Below, piece by piece: positions 34,378-47,090 of a DNA stretch of 64,000 nt (its first letter is position 1; the number at the start of each line of letters is the position of its first letter). Made by a program: the position numbers and the translations under genes. Source of the stretch: Parelaphostrongylus tenuis (lineage: Eukaryota; Nematoda; Chromadorea; Rhabditida; Metastrongylidae); contig JAHQIW010001244.1 in NCBI GenBank assembly GCA_019055375.1, positions 806,001 to 870,000 on the forward strand. The letters are read 5' to 3'. The notes under the pieces are model-generated. The model was not told the origin of the DNA. It searched no databases and saw nothing but the letters and a program-made list of their open reading frames with translations.

Positions 34378-35110
34378 AAGGGATTGAATTTCTATGTAGT
34401 TTCTACAGTATACCATTGTAAATTCATGTGATGGGAACAATAAAGCGATGGTATTATAACGGCACAGTGAAAATCGAACGCATGATCAGCTGAGGTGAAT
34501 CTATAGCAGTGTTTTGAGGAAGGACGAGGTGTGTTGGCACATGATACCGGGTAGTTGGTTACTCTCCTTGTCCTTGAACGAAATGACCCGAGCGACAAAT
34601 TTCGTTAACACCTCCGCAACCGAGTTGGTTTTGATTTGTAATTTTCCTCTGAGATACTGACAAAGCAGCCTTTTGAGGGAAGGAACTTTCCTGTCAGGTT
34701 TAGTGGTTAAAAAACCGGCATTTCGCTCCTCTCGAACAACTCTGTATTAGAACCGCTCTATGGTAAACATTACTTTTATAAAGGAGTTTGAATTTCCGAT
34801 AGTTTATACACCATACTTCGTGAAATCATGTGATAAGAACAGTAATGCAATTGTTCAATAATAACACTGTAGAATTTTGTACCATAGTCAGCTGATGGGA
34901 ATAAGTAGCAATGTTTTGAACAGGCACTCTCTTTGTCCTTGAACAAAATGGCCCGAAAAACAAATCGCGCCAACGATTCCGACAAATAGCATGGTTTGCA
35001 GGTAATTTTCTTCGTAGTTACCGTTCAAGTAACCTACAGAGGAAATGAACTTTGTGAGGAGCTCGATTGTAAGATCGGCATTTTATCTGTCTCGGATAAG
35101 CTTCAAAGAA
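34378..35110. repeat. Diverged tandem duplication, about 404-bp spacing
   Basis: Two direct copies (about 34378-34755 and 34780-35110). TTGAATTTC, TTCATGTGATGGGAACA versus AATCATGTGATAAGAACA, and CTTTGTCCTTGAAC occur in both in the same order. Minus-strand frames in both copies align (SKHCYRFTSADHAF versus SKHCYLFPSADYGTKF), but neither is recognised. Flanks show no terminal repeats. Confidence 0.65.
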
Positions 35111-37884
35111 AATGACTATTTGTGACCAAGAAACAGTAAATGTAATTGAAAACAATATTTAAGGCAAACTATTCATCAAAATCGGCAAAGATTGAGTAGC
35201 CAGATTATTCAGTGGAAAATAAATAGTACTATTCACAAACTCGTTTCTGTGTATCAAAGAAAATACTAAACACAATATTATTATCTGGTGATGAGTAGGG
35301 TGAACACACAGTCGAATGCAGTTGAAAATAGCTCAGTCCCATTGAGGTGCTGAAAAAGATTATTTTGTTGAACTGAAGAACACTAACCAAGGTATAGAAT
35401 TTTGGGTCAGGGGTATGAAGATTGATAACACCTGTCGTACCGTTTATCGTCAAGTAACTCGAGCGGTTGGTGATAAATCTTCATGACGGGTGGAAAATAG
35501 CTCAGTGGATTCTGATGGACTCACTGAGCATATTGCTTTTCGTGCGCCTTTGTAAAGAGCCCCTTCTGAAAATACTTCCTCTTAACTGAAATATGCAAAT
35601 TGGTGACGGATTTGCCTGTGAGAATAGCAGCACCTTTTATCTACGGTGAAAAGAAAGTTCTGGGGCACTTTAATAAGCATGAGATAGCTCCCATGCATAT
35701 TATAGGAATATTACAGTTTTCTATTTGGGATTTTCCCACTGAAGGGTTAGATATTATTCGTCCTTATTTTCGCTTTGTTACAAGCCTCCGCCATGTCCAA
35801 TGACACAATCAATGTTCGTGTTTTATTGCGTCATTATTAAAGAAAGAGTCTTTCACAGCGAGCTGCAGTCGATGAAATCAACGAATTTGAAAGGGAAAGC
35901 ACAACAATCTAATTTTCTGGTGGACCTTGGTTTAAACGCTTCAGTGCGGAGATCTTGACTTTGGCCTTTTCCGACAGATGCAACACCTTTTGAAGGGGCC
36001 CTCTATTTGAATCATTCGATGAAGTTGGAAAAGTATGTCAACAATTTTTTGATTTGACGTCGAGGGACTAATACTGCGATCACAACCGAAATTTAGCAGA
36101 CCGATGGCCGAAAGTTGTGGAAATCAAGGTTTTATTTTGCAGAATAGCTTTTGTAGAATAGCTTGTGACTTTGTTTGGAATTGATGCATAAGTTTTCAGT
36201 TTTTGCAAGTGTCTCAGAACTTGCTTTCCAACTCAATGTTATCGCTAGAGACGCACGGTGAAGCCGAAAACATGGCGTGCCTTTGAGAGGTTAACTGACC
36301 TGCGTCGAATCCTTACTTTCATCTTTTTCATTCTGGCATTTGTTGCGACTTGTCGTCCTCCATCATCAGTCATACTGTTACCAGCATCTAAAAGTGTTTT
36401 TCCAGCATGTGTCAAACTTATTCATCTATTTTCTATTTTTCGTAACTTAGGCGGAACACGTTCATATGATGTCTTCACAACTGCTTACATTTACGGTTCA
36501 TTCAAATATCACTAAAACATTATGTCCGCTATGTTGAATAGTGCTTGCACTTGGTGCTGAATGTAATTGATTTACGATGGTGCAGATCACTAACACTTAG
36601 CGGAGGAATTCGTTTTTACTGAAGGACGAACTCTCATTAGATTAGTAAGCTACTTATTTGATTTTCTGATCACCATATTGTGTGTACTTTCCGATTCACT
36701 CAACTAGACTGCTGAAGAACGTTTATGCTGATAGAAATGTACCTGATGATGTACACTACCACGTATAGTATATTTTTAAGGTGATAAAGCAAAAATTCTC
36801 CCATAATGCTGTCATGTTCTTGATATCTCGAGTTTTGTATTTATGTGAAGAAAACGATACTGTCATTTTCAAAAAGACGTCATATTTGCTGCGATTCTAA
36901 TTTTGGCCTCGTCGAAAGGTGAGGAAAAATGGGCCTTAATAAAACAGCGGAAACGATGCTTCTAATATTTTTCACGTGTGCCAAACAGCGATGACTTCAC
37001 CCCGCCCCGCTCGCCCCTTCCCCGTCCATCTTTCTCTTATGTATTTGCAATGTTTCCTAGTTGATAAGGTGAACAGAGATTGAAAATGCATCTTGGATGC
37101 CCTAATGTATGCGATTTCCGCAATTCTGACATAAATCTATTCTCCATAAAGATATGGCCACGCCGAAAAATACTGTTGAATGGCAAGCATGCAATGCATA
37201 CATACATTGTGTGCATACGCATAAATGCTAAGTGCATATACACACATGTATTTGTGATATCATTGGGCTATTGTATGGAATTTTCAGATAATAGAATGAA
37301 GAAATCCACTCACTGGAACTGCGAAACGCTCTGAACTACAAGCAGAGATGTGCTTGTGTGAAGGATCAGATAACTCACGATAAATAACGTACCAGCTAAC
37401 ACTAAGAAAGCCACAACGACGAGAAATGTTTCTAACATGATTTTTAGAACTGAAACCACTCGTATGTGAGCAGAAAAGAATTGTTATTCTACATGCCGTT
37501 GGAGAGTTTTTCAGGTCCAGAGCACTAACAAAAAAAGAGGAAGACTCGTCCAGCGAAGGATTTCGATAATCAAGAAATTCTGGAATGCCATAAACTTTAA
37601 GAAACAGAGAAGAATATTGATACACAGCTCACATCATCAATAACATGTATAGGGATTGAGCGAAATCGTTATGAGCTGCATGTTATTCATAGAGCACCGG
37701 CATGATTTAGCAAATTGAATCATCTTTCACGATGCTCCAAGCGCAATCCCCAATCTCAGTTGATAAAAAAATTTCAGATGGCCGTGTTATCAAAGTCTTG
37801 AGTTTTTGTTGCCAAGCGATTTTATTGGTGAGCTTGGAAGTAAATAGAACTGTCATATTCAATGGATGCCGTTGCACTACAAGT
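35111..37884. other. Intergenic, nothing firm recognised
   Basis: AT-rich. A plus-strand frame at 35600-35803 has a fairly protein-like composition but no splice sites or family resemblance I can defend. A hydrophobic plus frame at 36258-36515 is also unsupported. No repeat family copy recognised. Confidence 0.35.
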
Positions 37885-38060
37885 GCGATGTAAAGAGTAG
37901 TGTCAACACGCGCGTCGGTAGTGCAACGGTAGAGCAGCGCCCCCAGATGGGGTGAAACATGGGTTCAAGTCTCAGTGTTTTTGCAAATTACTCTTTATAT
38001 TGGGCGTATAATAACATCCTGCCACCGCTAAGCTGTCAAATAGAATGAATTCTCATTGAG
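37885..38060 (+). repeat. tRNA-derived SINE, family C
   Basis: Head GTCGGTAGTGCAACGGTAGAG (A box), B box ATGGGTTCAAGTCTCAG, then tail GCAAATTACTCTTTATATTGG and CCACCGCTAAGCTGTC. The tail hairpin is present but altered compared with the 17.7-kb copy. Confidence 0.75.
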
Positions 38061-38319
38061 CTCATCGGTTGTCGGATTTGCTCGTCTAATCACTCACAAA
38101 TATTTCAGTGAGTCAAAAATCGTGAGAGAGTAAATCGTCTGGTACTCAAACATATAGTAGAATGGTGTACATTAGAGATATAGATTCAAAGCAAGACGAA
38201 ATGTCAAAGTGAGGATAAAAAAAAACGTGTCGAGCCTGAATTACCGCATGTAATACGCGCCAAGCATCGGGCTCTATTTAAAATCAATCGAGATCTCAAA
38301 CAAGCAGCAAACACCTAAG

Positions 38320-40259
38320 AATTTGGAAGGTGTCTGCTGGTCGGGACCTTGGTTAGATCACGCGCCCCAGACAGCACTTTTGTGCATCCGGAGTCTGCAG
38401 ACTGTTGAAAGACTCGCCTATGAGTATGGCTGCACTGACCTGACAGCGGTCGGCCATAGTAAGTTTGTCTTCAGGCCAGGTATGTTAGTATTCACCATTC
38501 AACACCACTTACTGTTGGAGCTCACTCTATTACAGGTATCTCTTCATATTTTGTCTACGAGAGTAGTATGAGACCCAGCTTAACTGCAGAAGTTACACGT
38601 GATATCGACGATATATAAACCAATTCGGGACACGACGCAGATTGTTCGATGTACTTGATAATCATTATTTGAGCCACGCATGTCAGTGGTCTGTCAATGA
38701 GGACTGACCCATAGAGCCCGATACACGTGTTTCGATCTTGCGATCTCGTCAGTCGGGCACTTACCCTTTCTCGCCTTTTGCTAATTAATATCTGTGGGAG
38801 CTCCAGTCCCCACACTAAGAGTTAGCGACGACGAACGTTTTACACTCTATGTTCAGTGAAAATCTCACCAAACATAGTGCTGTACACTTGGTTGCTCTTG
38901 GCTGGTATATTCAATAGATCATAACTTTCATTTCGAGTGTTTTCTAAAGACCACTGAATTTGTGACTATTAGCCCTTATTGACAGACCACTGACATGCGT
39001 GGCTCAAATAATGATTATCAGGCATATTGAAATTTGAGCAGTGGTCTCAAGAAAACACTCGAAACGAAAGTTTGATGTACTTCTGTCACGAATTGAGAGG
39101 GAATGTCGTGAATTTGAATTTCGCTTTGGCGCAGTCGAGATGCATTTGGGCTGTTGATATATGTCCTGTCCGGTGCATTTTCGCTAACTCATCCCTGTAT
39201 CGAAATGGACACGCGATTTTCAAGAGGTATTTGGCGATGAAAGAAATGTTACTTTGACCTTTAAAATCATTCAAAAGCTTAAATTATTGTGATTCCAAAA
39301 AAAAACTGATTTTCAAAAAAAGCCTTTTTAGTCCGCTGTAGCAGCGGAAATAAATTTACGTTTCACACTCTATTTGCTTTGTTTGCATGACTGGCGCCAT
39401 TATGGCTTTTCCCTTAACTCTCAGTAGAAGAATACTGAGCACAAAAGTTGAAGATTCTGAGGCTAGAATTGATTACAAGATTGTCTCCTTAGAGCTTTGT
39501 AAGAGTGGAAAGAATATTACATATCACACTCAAAGTTCTCTATTTCGCACATGAGAGTTATAAATGCTCCAGAGGCGTATAAGCCTATAAAGGAAATCGT
39601 AGAGTACAGACTAACACAAAAGCCTCAAAGATTATCTCTTCAAAATACACAAATAATGCAGAATAATGAAATTCACGCGCATGCTAGTGGCGCTGCGCGA
39701 TCGATCTACTGCCTTCTCTGAAAGGTTAGCCCTCAGTAAGAGGATTGTTGTACTCAGCATATTTATACCTTGAGCTGTCTGTCGATTGATTATAAGTACT
39801 TTAGGAAAAAACTTTTGTGGGTCGTATGTACCACCGGGAAAAATAAGGTTCCTCTCGGAGTCGCTTTGTCATCAGTGTGACAAATACAAGCACTCCAGGT
39901 GAAGAACTGTCCTAGATATGACCAGTGGAAAAAGGAGGATCTAATAGACGTCACTGTGTCGTTTCTCTTTTGACCACGGCATGACTAATCAATATTTTAT
40001 TAAACCGATTAACAGTTCCATAAGAATCCTATGTCAAATAAATGGCTAATGAACATATTGACTATCCACAGTGAAGCTGGATTTATATCTTTTACCTGAT
40101 CATTTCGTGAGGAAACTGGACTGTTATGTCCAGTTCTCCAGTGATAGCCGGACTTCCAGTGATACTTTTGGAATCCCGAAGAACTCAGTCAATAACGGGT
40201 CAAGTTCATTGGTTGCCGTTGAAGCATATTACGTGTTCGGTTCACCTTTTCTTCGATAG
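38320..40259 (+). CDS. Candidate two-exon fragment of unknown gene
   Basis: First stretch 38320-38458 follows an AAG acceptor and ends at the perfect donor A|GTAAGT; it includes TALLCIRSLQTVERLAYEYG. Second stretch 40072-40259 follows TATCCACAG and ends in a stop; it includes SDSRTSSDTFGIPKNSV. Joined, the phases agree (one base plus two). Between them lies a family B hammerhead element. No homology is recognised, and upstream exons would be needed. The pairing may be chance. Confidence 0.25.
38650..39070. mobile_element. Family B hammerhead element with inverted end
   Basis: Minus-sense unit from TTTGAGCCACGCATGTCAGTG through the hammerhead and body (GAGCTCCAGTCCCCACACTA, CGACGACGAACG, TTGGTTGCTCTTGGCTGG) to about 38945. 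The segment 38965-39070 is an inverted copy of the unit's outer end (CACTGACATGCGTGGCTCAAA). Confidence 0.75.
38716..38758 (-). ncRNA. Intact minimal hammerhead ribozyme, family B
   Basis: The best-preserved copy. Minus strand: stem I GCCCGA, core CTGACGA, stem II GATC-GCAA-GATC (a clean four-pair stem with GCAA loop), GAAA, palindromic stem III CACGTG, cleavage triplet GTA, stem I TCGGGC. Stem II differs from the GTC/GAC version elsewhere by compensated changes, so pairing rather than sequence has been kept. Predicted cleavage is after the A of GTA, at plus position 38722. Confidence 0.85.
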
Positions 40260-40299
40260 AGACGTGTAGAATGGCTACTTGAGTTTAGATTGTTTGCTT

Positions 40300-40520
40300 C
40301 GAGTGTTTTTTTGAGACCAAGCCCAAGTTTCAATACATATCAATAATTATTATTTGAGCCAACTTGTCATGTGGCCTTTCATAGACTCTTGTACAGCCGA
40401 TACACGCGTTTTGGTCTTGAGCAGTTCGATCATTTGGGCAGACATTTCGTCTTTGGCCACCCCATTTCCTTATGTAGAGTAGGCGGCGACGAACGATTTA
40501 CACTGTCGTCAAGCGAAATA
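40300..40520 (-). mobile_element. Decayed family B element
   Basis: TTTGAGCCAACTTGTCATGTG is present near 40357, followed by a damaged hammerhead: CACGCGTTTTGG replaces CACGTGTTTCG, and the CTGANGA core cannot be found. The body motif GGCGGCGACGAACGATTTAC follows. Ribozyme dead by sequence. Confidence 0.65.
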
Positions 40521-40737
40521 AACCACTAGATCGAACTTCAATGTTTCAATGTATCTTATAATTATTGTTAGAGCTTATTATTTGAGCATTATTTCACTTT
40601 GAATTGTTGACTTGGTTAGGAACATTGGGTCATTTCCTTTGCTTGCGAGATAAAGAATATCCCTAACATCGGTCTTTCAACTGGGAATCTTCTCAATCTC
40701 AAGCAGCTTCGTAGCGACGTAATATGTGACACACGAG

Positions 40738-40890
40738 TCAAGGCGACCGAAACTGTCGAGTAGTAAAGGTGGATGCGAATTCAGGCGTTTTTGTTTTCTT
40801 TACTATATCTTCGATGCTCTTAAACGCTTTCCAAGCCGCTCGCTTCCTCTTGCCAACTCTGAAGCCGAGTCGTTCATCACAGTGACTTTT
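40738..40890 (-). pseudogene. RTE-type reverse transcriptase fragment
   Basis: Minus-strand frame RVGKRKRAAWKAFKSIEDIV matches the segment after the RT palm and thumb that is common in nematode RTE elements (compare the plus-strand copy at 51.75 kb with RRIRAAWGTFRSIEYVV). Only about 50 codons remain, with no endonuclease or YADD motif. Confidence 0.65.
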
Positions 40891-41149
40891 CGAATTACAG
40901 AGAATTACAGAGAGGTAAGTGGAATATGCAAAGATTCCGCTGAGTGTAAATGACGCATTCATAACCAATCTGTTCCTCATAAACAACGTTTTGGTGAGCT
41001 AAATGAGAGACCAGTCTTCACAGGCGTTGACAAATCGGGCAACATTCTCTGTCTGACTGACGCTTTGTGTGGTATGGGCAGTGTCATTAGTGAAGCGATG
41101 GTGCAAGTCTCGGTCGTCGATCCTCGCTCCTATAACGTTCTACTAAAAT

Positions 41150-41450
41150 GTTATGATGGGTGCATGTGGCACAGTGGTTAGAGGTGTTTTGCGTCGCACA
41201 CGAGATTAGCGATTCGATTTCACGCTCATGGCTCACCAAGTGATCCATCATTTTGAGATCGGTAAATAAATACCAGACTGGTCTCAGACTTGTTTGGGAG
41301 GATAAGCAGCACTGACTCGATACAACGGGAGGCCACCACGAGTCATAGTAAAGGGCAAGATATGCATCTGATCACTTCTAAGGAAGTTGAAAATTGGAGA
41401 CGAATGCATGGCACATCCCTCAAAGATTCATCTGCAAAAGCTTTATTCTT
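41150..41450 (+). repeat. tRNA-derived SINE, family D
   Basis: Head TGTGGCACAGTGGTTAGAGG, a B-box-like segment GATTCGATTTCACG, body GAGGATAAGCAGCACTGACT and CGATACAACGGGAGG. Same family as 29.7 and 52.6 kb. Confidence 0.7.
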
Positions 41451-41564
41451 TATCTTTTTTCAATGTTCGTATGATCTTTTATAAGATGGCAGTGGATATT
41501 TTGGAGAGATGTACCGCTTTCTCGGACCCATCTTCTTACGTGGAGAATAAAATCTCCATATTTG

Positions 41565-42500
41565 GTGTACAAATATGACCACGGTTCTTTCCAGTTCAGA
41601 TATATCACCAGTGCAAAAAAATTTTCACAGTGAAGTTTGTTCAAATATAATTCTCATCGTTAACAATAACATTCTTCCAATTTTTAGGTGATTTGTGAAT
41701 GTCATAGAAGAAAAATTTAGTGAGTGAGTTCAGTAAAATGTGGTAAATTTTTTTTATTTGCAAATTTTCAATTTGAATTTAGTGAATTCGGATGGTTATC
41801 TGACTGGGCAATATCAGAAGAGTAAGGCGGATAAGGTAAAACCTCTTAAAACCTCCCATTTCAGCTCTTTTATGACGTTTTCGATCGGTTTTGCAACACG
41901 AGGTCGAGCGTTATCAAGCAGCAAAATTGCAAAGCATCATGATCAATGGAGCTTAGGCGATGACACGGTTGTAGAGAGGGCGGCTAGGAAGAGGCTCCCG
42001 AAGGTCAAAACTGGAGAGAACATATTGGAGGATCAGTTGTGCTCGGGCCGTCCACAGGAGGCCCCATAAATTTTGCGCACCGCTCTACTAGCATTTTCCC
42101 CTACGCGTCACTCGTGTATGAGTAACAAGCGAATTCGTTTCCACTACATCTCTATCACAAAACAGGTATAGGCAAGTGGTACACCAAAATGCTTACAAAA
42201 AAATTAACAGTCGAACGATACTAAAATCAAGTCAGCTACTTCTGGTTATTATGTCTGCAAAGTAAAGTTTCCGCAAATGGCATTTTCCGGGTACAAAAGC
42301 GTGTCATCTTGAAACTTCAATGAAAATTATCATTTGCAAATGAATAAATAAAAAAATAGACAAATAGTTAAATAAATAAATAAATATATATAGCTTTTTC
42401 AATGCACTCCCAACCAAAAAAGAGAGCCCGGATATCATCATTTTTATTATTTTTACACAAAAAAATTTTTAAACTGCGGAGTCGCTTTCGTTCCCCCATA
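41565..42500. mobile_element. Rearranged mariner relic
   Basis: The plus strand carries a mariner N-domain piece ending GENILEDQLCSGRPQE (about 42005-42060). The minus strand carries the catalytic piece LLLDNARPRVAKPIENVIKE (about 41935-41875). The two face opposite ways, so the element was internally inverted or formed from two copies. Outer sequence GGTGTACAAATATGACC resembles the end of the 25.3-kb mariner. Confidence 0.7.
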
Positions 42501-42559
42501 GAATGGTGATATTTTGCTTATGAAATCTTTATACAGCTCACAAAAATCCTTATGTGCTA

Positions 42560-42850
42560 AGTAGTAATGCCTTAAATGTTCAAGGCATTCTTGACTTTAT
42601 CTGTTTCAACTGAGTCAAATGACGTTTTCAAATCGCTGAAAGTGAGACAGAGCGGTTTCTTACACTGTCGTGAAAATCCAGTGAGTCTTGTAATCGCGTG
42701 GATATGGTTTGTATTACGAAATCCTTTTTGAGACTCTATCTGTTTGCATGGCTGCGCTTCGTCCGATGTTCTGCCAATTCTGTTCAAAAAGACTCGAGTA
42801 AAGAGCTTATAAATGACGGACAGCATGCAGATTGGAATAATTACGTGTCG
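42560..42850 (-). pseudogene. RTE-type reverse transcriptase fragment (fingers/palm)
   Basis: Minus-strand frame reads PICMLSVIYKLFTRVFLNRI, then HIHAITRLTGFSRQCKKPLC and FSDLKTSFDSVE. These match the conserved RPISLLSVIYKLFT...DLKKAFDS region of RTE retrotransposons, where the first catalytic Asp lies. Here the motif is FSDLKTSFDS, still with Asp. The fragment ends at a stop near 42573. Confidence 0.75.
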
Positions 42851-45800
42851 TGAAGGTTTCCCTTTTCAAACAATAATACGGTCTTGGCTAGTTTTCCCTT
42901 AAATGATAATCTTATAATACAACAGGTACGAGTGACGAGCCGAGCCAGTGCACTGACAGAAATTGATACGAGGTTCTTCAGGTGTTCGTCTGAACCAGGT
43001 ATTGTTTTATTCTACACCGACGAGAGAGCACATCGGCCAATGGAAGAGAGAATTAATACGACGACAAATGTCTACTTTTTTATTTTGTGGATGATTCACT
43101 CTACAATTCTTCTGGAAGCTGTAACTGTTCCTTCAAAGCGCCAGATTGCAATTCGAGTGTTTTGAAGACAAGCGTTTCTTAGTGACTTCAGAACCCTCGG
43201 CTTTCATAGCTCTGTCGTGAAGATGTTGGATGGAAGTCGTATTCTTCGTTACTATTGAGAACGACGGTATCTTCCGAAGAGCCGACTAATAATTTGAATG
43301 CATTTTAATTCATGGTAGTTCCAGGTTTCGTTGTTTAAATTAAGACTCTTTCTTCTTTTTGAGAGAATTGGAATGTTGTACGTTACAGACGATACTCTGA
43401 TCTTTTATAGAATTGTGAAACAAAGACGACATCGGCTGGGCAGGACTATCAGTTCAACAGGTCTGATCTCATTCATTATGGGGCTTTCCATTGGGGGACT
43501 TTCACGTTCATCACTCAGAGCGGGACGTCAAGAATTGCAACCTGCCATAGACAGATGTGATTGTCTAATAATTTAACATAAGCCTTGAAGAAGAAGAAGT
43601 CGCCGGAACGCCAGCCGTCAAACTGCTGTTACCACTACATCTATTACTACGGAGATAATCTCGCTTCGGCTTAACAAAATAACCTATGAATACTTACGCA
43701 TAATCTAACACAACTTCTCACCGTGTTCCTCAAATTCTAATTTGTGGTCTCTAATGTGACGCTCTTCAGGCGTTTCTCTAGGTTCATTTTTAGTCACAAA
43801 TCCCATCTTGGAAGTTTTTCTCACGGCTTGGAAATTTGTTAAGGTTGGGGTTTGATGTTCAAAGTTAATGCAACTAGAGTTGTTGGTTCGAATTATTGAT
43901 TTAGAAGCGTTTTAAGCTTTCTGTAAATGCTAGTTAGCTACGTGATAATTTGCCCATCGATATCATATCACCATCATTGCTTATCATTATCACTTTTTCA
44001 CCAACAACAATGCCCTGTATATAAAGGGCACAGTCGAGTGAGATCCGCATTCGAGTGATGTTCGCCCTCTCCTAAAGGTTCGGCTTTACATCACTACGAA
44101 GAACAAAGTATAGAGGACAATCGACTGCGGAGAATCGACTCGGATCAATGTGGCTCCAAAAAAAAAGTGTTGAAAGGTAGCCATTATATAGAGCATTATA
44201 GCAACATCATGTAATACTAACAAAAAAGAACAAAGCTCCATCACTTTTCTTTTGTCTCTTTCAGCGCTATTAAGATCTTTTTGATGTTACCTTTTTTTGT
44301 TTCTGTCTGACATGTTCGAGTCAAACAGGTCGTATTCCCGATTTGGACAGCTTATCCGTACTCTTCGCAATGACGTATCAAGAGTTTTTCGCATTCAGGA
44401 GAATGAGAATCGTACTGTGTTTGGTTGTTTATATCCAACATGTGATTCTTCCAACTCTGTCACCAAAGCTGGATACTCGCACATAGCCTCCCCTGGAGGG
44501 ACAGAGAAAAGCTTACTTATTGGATGAGGCTCCTGTCTCCCATGTACTCCATGGCCATTTAATTGCATGCTTTTGACCAACTTGACTGGTAAAACAAAGG
44601 TGTGCTAAATTGACACTGCAGAACTAAGGAGTTTATCCCTTGAATCCGCTTCTTTCTCGGGAAAGCATATGATCTCTTTCAATTCGTACCTAGTCCGCCA
44701 TCCAACGCGTAGAAATGCGCCATGTACTCTCGCGATCAAGAGGGCGCTTATAGGGGAAAGATCCATGGAAGTTAATCTTCACTCAAGAAACTCTAGCGGA
44801 AGAACAAAAAGACTTACAATCACCAAGAACTTCTCCTGTAAGATCAACTATTGCCAGTGCTCAGCAATGGCTTAACACTTTGTTAGTTTGTAGACTGAGC
44901 ATTTTGACGAATCTTTATCTTAGGTGACATGTATATTGCGTTTATTATACACCTTGTAATCCCCTGTCATCTATGAAATAATATTTTCTAGACAGACATC
45001 GTCCTACTCCTCTGTTAGAAAAGCTTATGACCAAGTCACTTTGTTTTAGTAACGCGATTCATTGAGAGAATCTTCCAGACAAACACTTTCAGTAGACGTA
45101 TTTTTATAAAACTGAAAAGAGTTTATCAATCGCGTATTGTTTTTGAAGGTGTGAATATGGCAAAAGTGACTGCAAGTAGCCTAGAAATTTTCAGTGGAAA
45201 CCAAAATCATGATTCAAAAGAAAATATGAATGTTTAGTAATATAAGATGAAGAGGTCCTGTATAGTCAGCTAATTAGCAACTAGAGTAAGAATTATCCTA
45301 CCAATCATATGATTTGTAAACTTTATAGAGGTAATTAGTGTTTTTAGCGACCCCATGTTCAATCGATGTCCGCCATTGTGTCGCCAATTGTGTCGAGGCG
45401 CTCTCCCTCAAAAGCAAAGGGAGATAAGAATGCCGAATATTAAGAGAAAAAAGGCATGAGGAGATGACAGAGGAGCGTAACCAAGACGCAGAAAAATGCC
45501 TGGCACACTAAAATGGCTTGCATTAGATGAGTCCAAAGAATATTGTTCTAAAAATGCGTAAGATCTAAGATTCTTGCGCTTATCTAGCGACAAAGCGCTT
45601 ATCTAGCGACAAAAGTTGCTACGTTAAGCAGTGTTCCTAGCACAGAAAATGTTATTATAGAAAGAATATTAATAGTCCCACGTTACGCATTGGAAATACA
45701 TTATTTCTCCTATCCTATGCTTGCTACTTATACTTCCACACATTCTCCCTTGTTTTTGGTATATATCTATCTCGTCTGTAAGAAAAAGCACTCGTCCATT

Positions 45801-46984
45801 ATGTAATCATACTGCTCTTAGCAACCAATCGTAACGTTTTGAGCTTAGAAGGCTTTGAAGCATCTAATATCCTCCATATCTTTATTTCCCGCCATTCGAA
45901 ACACTATCTAAAGGTCTTCATAGCGATTGAAAATTGCAAAGGAACGAACTGCTTGTGAAAATCATTCTGTACTGTGCATGCGATGCCAGCTCATCTAAAA
46001 CTCACCAATTTTTGATTATTATTGTATTATTAAGGCATTATCTGTGTTGTCATTGCCAATATATAACAAATTGTTGTTGATCGATGCTGACTGTATATGT
46101 TATTGATTGCTAAATAAAAATTTCAACCAGAAGATTCACTGCCTTAGTCAAATATGAAAATACAAGGTGGGAATACTGCTCTTTTCACGCTTACTCCGCT
46201 TCCATGCCAAAACGCCTCCATAGAAGTTTTCTTTGCAGGATGGGCAATTTCAAATACGTATTTTCAAAATGCTCTCTCACAACATCGGCGGTGAAGATTT
46301 TCTAGAAGTGCTGGAAATGTGTCTGCTTCTGAAGATCTAATGTTTCCACTAACAAGTGTGAATTTATAAAACACACGTTTGTATGCCAAGTGCCTTCATA
46401 AAATTTCCTTGATAATATCGAATCATTTCATGACGATAAAGTCCTGTTAACCTCTACACTATAATATATGTTCCAATGAACCCTCTTTCTAGTTCATACA
46501 CAGATCAACTCTTGCGAAAGCGAAGTGAGATTTTCTTTTCGTTGCTACAGAACACTGATAACGCTTTTCCATGGACCAAAAACACCAATGAGTGAAGTTT
46601 CTCAAGCTGTTGAGTGAGTATAGAAGTATGGTGAGAAGCGGTGCTCAGCGAAAAAAGCTACTTACCAGTGTAAACAAAGGTGTTCAGTTCGTATTCAAGC
46701 AGTCTTGAAAACCTCTATATTAACAGTTCAGCTTCACTGCAAGAAGTTCGAGTGCCTTTAGTTTCTAGTGATGAACGTCTCAAAGTGAAGATCAAGTCTG
46801 ATCCTCTGAAAACTACTCGAAAAGTTGAACAACTTAAGTAACTAATGGATTAGATCGAGGCCATAAGAAGTTTAGTAAATAGGTGCTAGATGGATTGAAC
46901 GAATAACAAAAACCCTGTGCGAGACGAAAAACACAGCAAACTCGCAGCTTCATCATCGCACCTCTTGAGTTACTGACTAATGCG
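42851..46984. other. Long stretch without recognised genes
   Basis: AT-rich with a few open frames. Near 44297-44590 both strands are open, with protein-like composition on each, so neither can be preferred; the plus frame follows a CAAACAG acceptor at about 44328. A GA-rich pocket lies near 43590. No repeat family copy was recognised. Confidence 0.3.
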
Positions 46985-47047
46985 AAGATGTCCTTTCATC
47001 ATTATTTGAGCCAACATGTCATGTGGTCTGGTAAGGGCTCTTGTACA

Positions 47048-47090
47048 GCCCGAGACACGTGTTTCGTCCTTACAGACTCATCAGCCGGGC
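47048..47090 (-). ncRNA. Intact minimal hammerhead ribozyme, family B
   Basis: Minus strand: stem I GCCCGG, core CTGATGA, stem II GTC-TGTAAG-GAC, GAAA, stem III CACGTG, cleavage triplet GTC, stem I TCGGGC. All invariant residues are present; stem I has five Watson-Crick pairs and one G-U. GTC is the most common natural hammerhead cleavage triplet. Confidence 0.85.

Noticed and set aside
35600..35803. 67-codon plus-strand frame
   Set aside because: Reads acceptably, but no acceptor, donor or homologue can be defended.
44297..44590. Overlapping open frames on both strands with protein-like composition
   Set aside because: Neither strand shows both splice sites or a recognisable domain, so the strand cannot be chosen; not called as a gene.
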